A stretch of DNA of 64,000 bases from Artocarpus heterophyllus (Eukaryota; Streptophyta; Magnoliopsida; Rosales; Moraceae), in NCBI GenBank assembly GCA_025403435.1, contig CM046347.1, positions 21,660,177 to 21,724,176 on the forward strand, read 5' to 3'. This document shows positions 59,212 through 64,000 of this stretch, one piece after another; position 1 is the stretch's first letter, and each line of letters begins with the position of its first letter. Under the pieces are notes generated by a model, which was not told the DNA's origin, ran no database searches, and saw nothing but the letters and a program-made list of their open reading frames with translations. Both the position numbers and the translations under genes were made by a program.

Positions 59212-60651
59212 TGTTAGACATGTATGCTCTAAGGAGTAAAAATGTAATACGTTTTTGGAGACATTTTTATCAATAAAGAATTTATTCATTTATAAATATA
59301 CCAAATATTGTCCTCTTTACGTTCATATTAGTTGAATGTATGATAAGCAAACAGTAGTCTGAGACTGTCAGTCTAAACCTTAAGAATTAGGCATATGATG
59401 GGATGATTATGCGGAAGACACAATTCTTAGGGTGACGGTCTAAAACATATGATCCGCAATCGAGGGAATAAAGTTGGGCGCTTTATTCATGTAAAGATTG
59501 TTATGTTGTCTATATCCCTTTTGGGAGATGGTTTGTCTTGGCCATCGGAGTTGGACTTCGTGAATAGAAACATTGGCACGTTGTCAAAGGCGACGATGTG
59601 TTGGATCGGGACATCAAGTGAATTGATTTGGATTAATAATTTTGTCTTGGCGAATCGATTCACTTTAGACAATCATTTGTATTGTATCTTAATCCTGAGA
59701 TGAATAATGGGCCCGTTGTCTCGACTTGTGTCTTTTGATGTACCAATGGGTGACTCCCACATCTCTATAGTGGCATGCATGCCGGTACGTTGGAGGCATG
59801 ACTCTTGGTAGCGTAGACTTGTTATTCATAGATATGGAATCCATAGCTCCTCTTTAGGAGTAATGATATCCTCTTATATGCGTTGTCCTGTAATTGGAAA
59901 ACTGGAGCGCTCAACCATTTGGATATATAGGTGTAACCGAATGGTATACTATCTTTGGATGGTAAGTTTTCTAATGGTGAGACAATGGAACGTAAGAGAA
60001 AAATAATCGGGAAGGTAAGACAGAACTTGTCCTTAAGCCGATTATGGATGGTCATATGGGGATGCGATACACTATGATATGTCATGGAGACTTAGCTACA
60101 CAAGCTTCGTAATTCTATAAAGTTCGAGAGTGCAACTCCAAGCTTTTAGTGGAGTAGCGTTGGAGTTGATAATTGTTAAATGTATATCTGGGATATTGGG
60201 TTTCATAATTATCATGAGCATGAACTTTATAGGTCCATTTTGGTCCCCTTTGCTAGCTCACAAAATCCTGTAACAACACGGCGTGCTTTTCCAATAATTG
60301 GTGACTTATGTCAGATTTATCAGATTGGTTTAAAATTTATAAGAATCAAATAATTGATGTTTGTTTATCGGTTGAATTAATTATGTAAGAAATTAGTTCA
60401 AGATGAACCTGTTGAATTATTGCGTTCGGATAATTCTTGTCTGTTTATCGGTTGTTTTAATTTTGGACAATTAGAACAAGATAAACTTGTAGAATTATTG
60501 TGAATTGATTTATTTTCTTAGAGATTATCTTGATAAAGTTTGTTTTGATCAGATATCTTTTCTATTGGGCTATTTGAATCAAAACTGAGACTTTATCCTT
60601 TAGAATCTCGAGTGGAAAATAAAAGATTTGCGGAGATTTTTTCTCGGCAGT

Positions 60652-60706
60652 TCGGCTTGCCGGATGACGTGTTCGGCCTGTCGAACTGGCCTGTTCGGCC
60701 TGCCTA
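60652..60706 (+). promoter_or_regulatory. U3 dyad array, three units (solo LTR in copy V)
   Basis: Centres are at 60657.5, 60678.5 and 60700.5. Confidence 0.78.
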
Positions 60707-60824
60707 TCAGCGCAGATAAGATTACGTGTTTTCACGCGTATCTTATTAGATATTGATCCGAACTTGATTTTGTTTTGATTTTTTGAGACCAAATCTGATA
60801 TGGACTGACCCTAGGACCAATAGG

Positions 60825-60833
60825 TATAAAAAG
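60825..60833 (+). promoter_or_regulatory. LTR TATA box (solo LTR in copy V)
   Basis: TATAAAAAG, 124.5 bp after the last dyad centre. Confidence 0.75.
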
Positions 60834-61224
60834 AGAGTGAGTCTAATGATTTACTCAGATCAATTTGAGAGATTAAGAGTGATACTCTTTTAGTGAGCAT
60901 ATGAAAACTCCCTGAGAGCTTTTGTTCACAAATCACGAACACTAGCTTTGGGTTCTCTCTATTGGTTGGAAGGAGAGTCACCGGTGGAAGAGCTGTACGT
61001 GTGAGCCCATACTCACTCCGGTTGTGGATAGGGAATAGCAAAGAAGACCAGTTGGTTGAGGCTCTTCTGGAACGTTACTTCTCTACACAGGTCACGGAGG
61101 TTCTTCGGCACACTGAGGTTAGTAAGATCTGTTTAATTTATACATATAACATGTCAAACTTGTGTTTTGAAAAATACTCTGATGAAAAAATTTTAAAATT
61201 CCGCTGCGTACTTTGTTTCCAACA

Positions 61225-61229
61225 GAACC
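61225..61229. repeat. TSD GAACC, right copy
   Basis: Pairs with 59207-59211. Confidence 0.75.
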
Positions 61230-61943
61230 ATAATATTACGGTTATTATTATTTTGCTTGTAGCTTTGCTTGATTGCTTTGCTTGTCTACATTATAATATG
61301 ATTTACCATGTATATTGATAACATGACATATAGAATAGGGAGTGCCGCTCATATTAAAATTGTTCATGCATGTTTTTAAAATAAAACCTTGACTTCAAAA
61401 GATTGAGTGGGAGAAGGTTTTCGAAGAGAGGACCTAAGGCCTCCATCGTTGGTCCATAGGAAGAACATGGTGGTCCCAACCCCTACGAAGGGACTTCTAT
61501 CATGTACCAGATTGGATCTCTGAAAGGATAAGGTATTTTAGTATGATTTATGGTTGCACACCCCTAGGTGGTGATTATAAATCATGGATAAAATATTGCA
61601 ACGGTGGTTATACACTCATGTTAATTTTATTATTAACCTCCCCTAGGAGCTCTGTTAATAAAATTAATGGCCAAAGAAACGATTATTAGTATATGTTGGA
61701 TCATACGGGTCTTGGATGGCATATATTAATCAGGAGGGGATCCGTGTTCCTGATTGAATTTGGCATGACTCCCCTAGGAGCTTGTTGAATTCTGAGTTGG
61801 GAATTATCGTTGTAAGGTTGTGATATTTTCAAGGTTTTGACACATAAACGCATTTGTATTATTTTACATGATTGTGTTATCTTACTAAATTATTATATAT
61901 GTTTGCTTATGTTTGGTATATGATTCTTTATTGTAGATTGAAA
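61230..61943 (+). other. Copy V leader, second part
   Basis: Continues the leader from ATAATATTACGG to the gag ATG. It matches 619-1291 of copy I. Non-coding. Confidence 0.87.
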
Positions 61944-63286
61944 ATGTCTAAAAATGCTTTATCATCGATACTTGACAAAAACCAATTAACCGGTGAGAAC
62001 TATAACGATTGGAAACGGAACCTGGACATCGTCCTTTCCTTTGAGAAACTAAAATATGTTCTGACAACTCTTTGTCCTCCCGAGCCTACGGGAGACTCAA
62101 GTAATGTGCAATTCCAAGCGTACGACCGCTGGAAAGATGCTAATGATTAGGCCCGCTGCTATGTTATGGCCAGCATGAACAACGTGCTGCAGGCTCAACA
62201 TCAGGATTATGAGACTGCGAAGTAGATCTTGGATAATCTTGAGGATATGTTCGGAGGCCAGGCCATAACGAAGCGGCAAGGGGCACTTCAGAAACTCTTA
62301 AACTAGAGACAGAGACCGGGGACATCTGTAAAGGAGCATATGATGTTGGTCATGGGTTACCTCGCTGAGGCTCAAACCAATGGAGCCGACATCGATGCTG
62401 AAACTTAGATGACTATGGTCTTTGAGACTCTGTCTAAGGAATTTATTCCGTTTAAAGCTACTTTTAATTTAAGTAATAGACAGGATATGACCTTGACAGA
62501 ACTGATGAAACAGTTACAGGAGTTTGAACTGCTGATCAGGGAGTCTCCTGCTGGTGGTGAGGCCAATATGGTAGCTGCTTCTGGTTCCAATCCTAACTCT
62601 GGGAATGGAAAGAAGCAACGGGCCAAGAGTGGGAAGTCTTCTATTCCTCCTACAACCAAGAGCAAGAAGAAGAAGAAGAAGAACCCAAAGAAGCTTAAGT
62701 GCTTGTTCTGTGGTAAGGTCGGGCATATAAAGAAGCATTGCAAGGACTTCCTTTCCAAGGGAGGTAGGTGTGATCTTCTATATTTAGAAACTTGTTTGGT
62801 TGAGGAATCCAGTGACATCTGGGTCATAGATTCCGGTGCAAGTAATCATGTTTGTGTTTCTCTGCAAGGATTCAAAGTAACGAGAAGTCTACTTCGTGAA
62901 GACTTAACGCTTCGGATGGGCGATGGATCCTTGGTCTCAGCGGAAGTAGTGGGAGATGTCCATCTTTATTTTGATAATTATAGGAGTTTAATTTTGCGAG
63001 ACTATTTTTATGTTCCTAAATTTAAAAGGAATTTAATTTTTGTATCTTCTTTATTTAAAGACTCCTACGTGGTATCTTTTAATGAAAAAGTGGTGATTCG
63101 TAAAAACAAATCTTTTATCTGTCCTGGATGGATGCAAAATAATCTATATTTTATCAAACCTAAGATGGACTTATTGCTTAATGCTGAGATAAATGATAAT
63201 AACTCAAAAAGACCTAAAACTTCTCACTGCAATAAGACTTATCTTTGGCATTTGCGCCTAGGCCATATTAACCTGAATAGGATTCA
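61944..63286 (+). pseudogene. Ty1/copia gag-pol, copy V (5' part, cut by copy VI)
   Basis: ATG at 61944, MSKNALSSILDKN. One frame covers gag, the zinc knuckle CLFCGKVGHIKKHC, protease DSGASNH and the start of integrase (HLRLGHINLNRI), ending at 63286 where a reverse-strand LTR begins. In-frame stops include TAG at 62148, TAG near 62224, one near 62304 and TAG near 62406. After that the frame is open for over 290 codons. The first two positions match Gln codons (CAG) in other copies. The rest of pol should lie past the window. Confidence 0.9.
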
Positions 63287-64000
63287 TGTTGGAAACAAAG
63301 TGCACAGCGGAATTTTAAAAATTTTTCATCAGAGTAATTTCCAAAACACAAGTTTGACATGTTATATGTATAAATTAAACAGATCTTACTAACTTCAGTG
63401 TGCCGATGAACCTCCGCGACCTGTGTAGAGAAGTAACGTTTCAGAAGAGCCTCAACCAACTGGTCTTCTTTGCTATTCTCGATCCACAACCGGAGTGAGT
63501 GTGGGCTCACAGGTACAGCTCTTCCACCGGTGACTCTCCTTCCAACCAACAGAGAGAACCCAAAGCTAGTGTTCGTGATTTGTGAACAAAAGCTCTCAGG
63601 GAGTTTTTAGATGCTCACTAGAAGAGTATCACTCTTAATCTCTCAAAAATTGATCTGAACAAATCATTAGACTCACTCCCTTTTTATACCTATTGGTCCT
63701 TGGGGTCAGTCCATATCAGATTAGGTCTCAAAAATCGAAACAGAATCAAGTTCGGATCAATATCTGATAAGATACGCGTGAAAAACGCGTAATCTTATGT
63801 GCGCTGATACGCAGGCCGAACTGTCTGATCGGCAGGCCGAACTGGCCAGTTCGGCAGGCCAAACACGTCATCCGACAGGCCGAACTGCCGAGAAAAAATC
63901 TCTGCGAATCTTTTATTTTCCACCCGAGATTCTAAAGGATAAAGTCTCAGTTTTGATTCAAATAGCCCAATAGAAAAGATATCTGATCAAAACAAACTTT
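63287..64000 (-). repeat. LTR of a family A insertion (copy VI), partial
   Basis: Begins TGTTGGAAACAAAG, the reverse complement of the family A LTR end, and continues to the window edge. It has four dyad units at 63808-63883 (centres 63813.5, 63834.5, 63856.5, 63877.5) and a TATA-like TATAAAAA at 63681-63688. Whether this is a full element or a solo LTR cannot be decided here. Confidence 0.88.

Larger units (their letters stand above)
59212..61224 (+). mobile_element. Solo LTR of copia family A in copy V leader (2013 bp)
   Basis: A complete LTR, TGTTAGACATG to TTTCCAACA, with leader sequence of copy V on both sides and a near-perfect 5-bp TSD. It has the same orientation as its host. Dyad units are at 60652-60706 and TATAAAAAG at 60825-60833. 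It places a second promoter inside the leader of copy V. Confidence 0.92.

Overview
This window is plant nuclear DNA made almost entirely of LTR retrotransposons nested inside each other. I found no host gene, tRNA, rRNA or CRISPR array. The organism is a flowering plant, probably a eudicot with a repeat-rich genome. The evidence is Ty1/copia elements with the tRNA-iMet primer site TGGTATCAGAGC, an Athila-type Ty3/gypsy element with a tRNA-Asp primer site, 5-bp target-site duplications (TSDs), AT-rich LTRs with plant-type TATA boxes, and many transition-type stop codons as expected of methylated, silenced DNA. The species cannot be named from the sequence.

Four families are present. Family A is a Ty1/copia element with ~2.0-kb LTRs starting TGTTAGACATG and ending CCAACA or a close variant. 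It is present as copies I to VI plus two solo LTRs. Family B is one LTR of another copia-like family (15370-17362). Family C is a non-autonomous, LARD-like chromovirus-type gypsy element with LTRs of 3.2 and 3.9 kb around ~1.1 kb of non-coding interior. Family D is an 11.9-kb Athila-type element.

Layout. 1-7288: copy I (+), leader, gag-pol and 3' LTR, inserted into the RT region of copy II. 7289-14944: copy II (-), carrying a solo LTR (9935-11967) in its leader. 14945-15369: unassigned. 15370-17493: family B LTR, primer site and a scrap of interior. 17494-56243: copy III (-), the oldest host element. It is split by family C (21654-41787, itself split by Athila 25652-37519) and by a tandem compound of family A, copy IV (41899-55311). 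56244 to the window end: copy V (+), inserted in the leader of copy III. Copy V carries a solo LTR (59212-61224) and is broken by copy VI (-) from 63287. Six insertions can be checked by TSDs or near-TSDs; nesting reaches three levels.

No element here encodes an intact set of proteins. The Athila gag-pol is the best preserved: one uninterrupted frame of about 1,728 codons broken only by five nonsense codons. The most unusual signal is in family A. A 12-bp near-palindrome, consensus TCGGC-NN-GCCGA, is repeated at 21-22 bp (two helical turns). It occurs as 3-4 units upstream of every LTR TATA box, at a nearly fixed ~125 bp, and as 8-10 units in the transcribed leader, mostly with the complementary central dinucleotide. 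This looks like a phased protein-binding array, and the leader and U3 arrays could also pair in genomic RNA.
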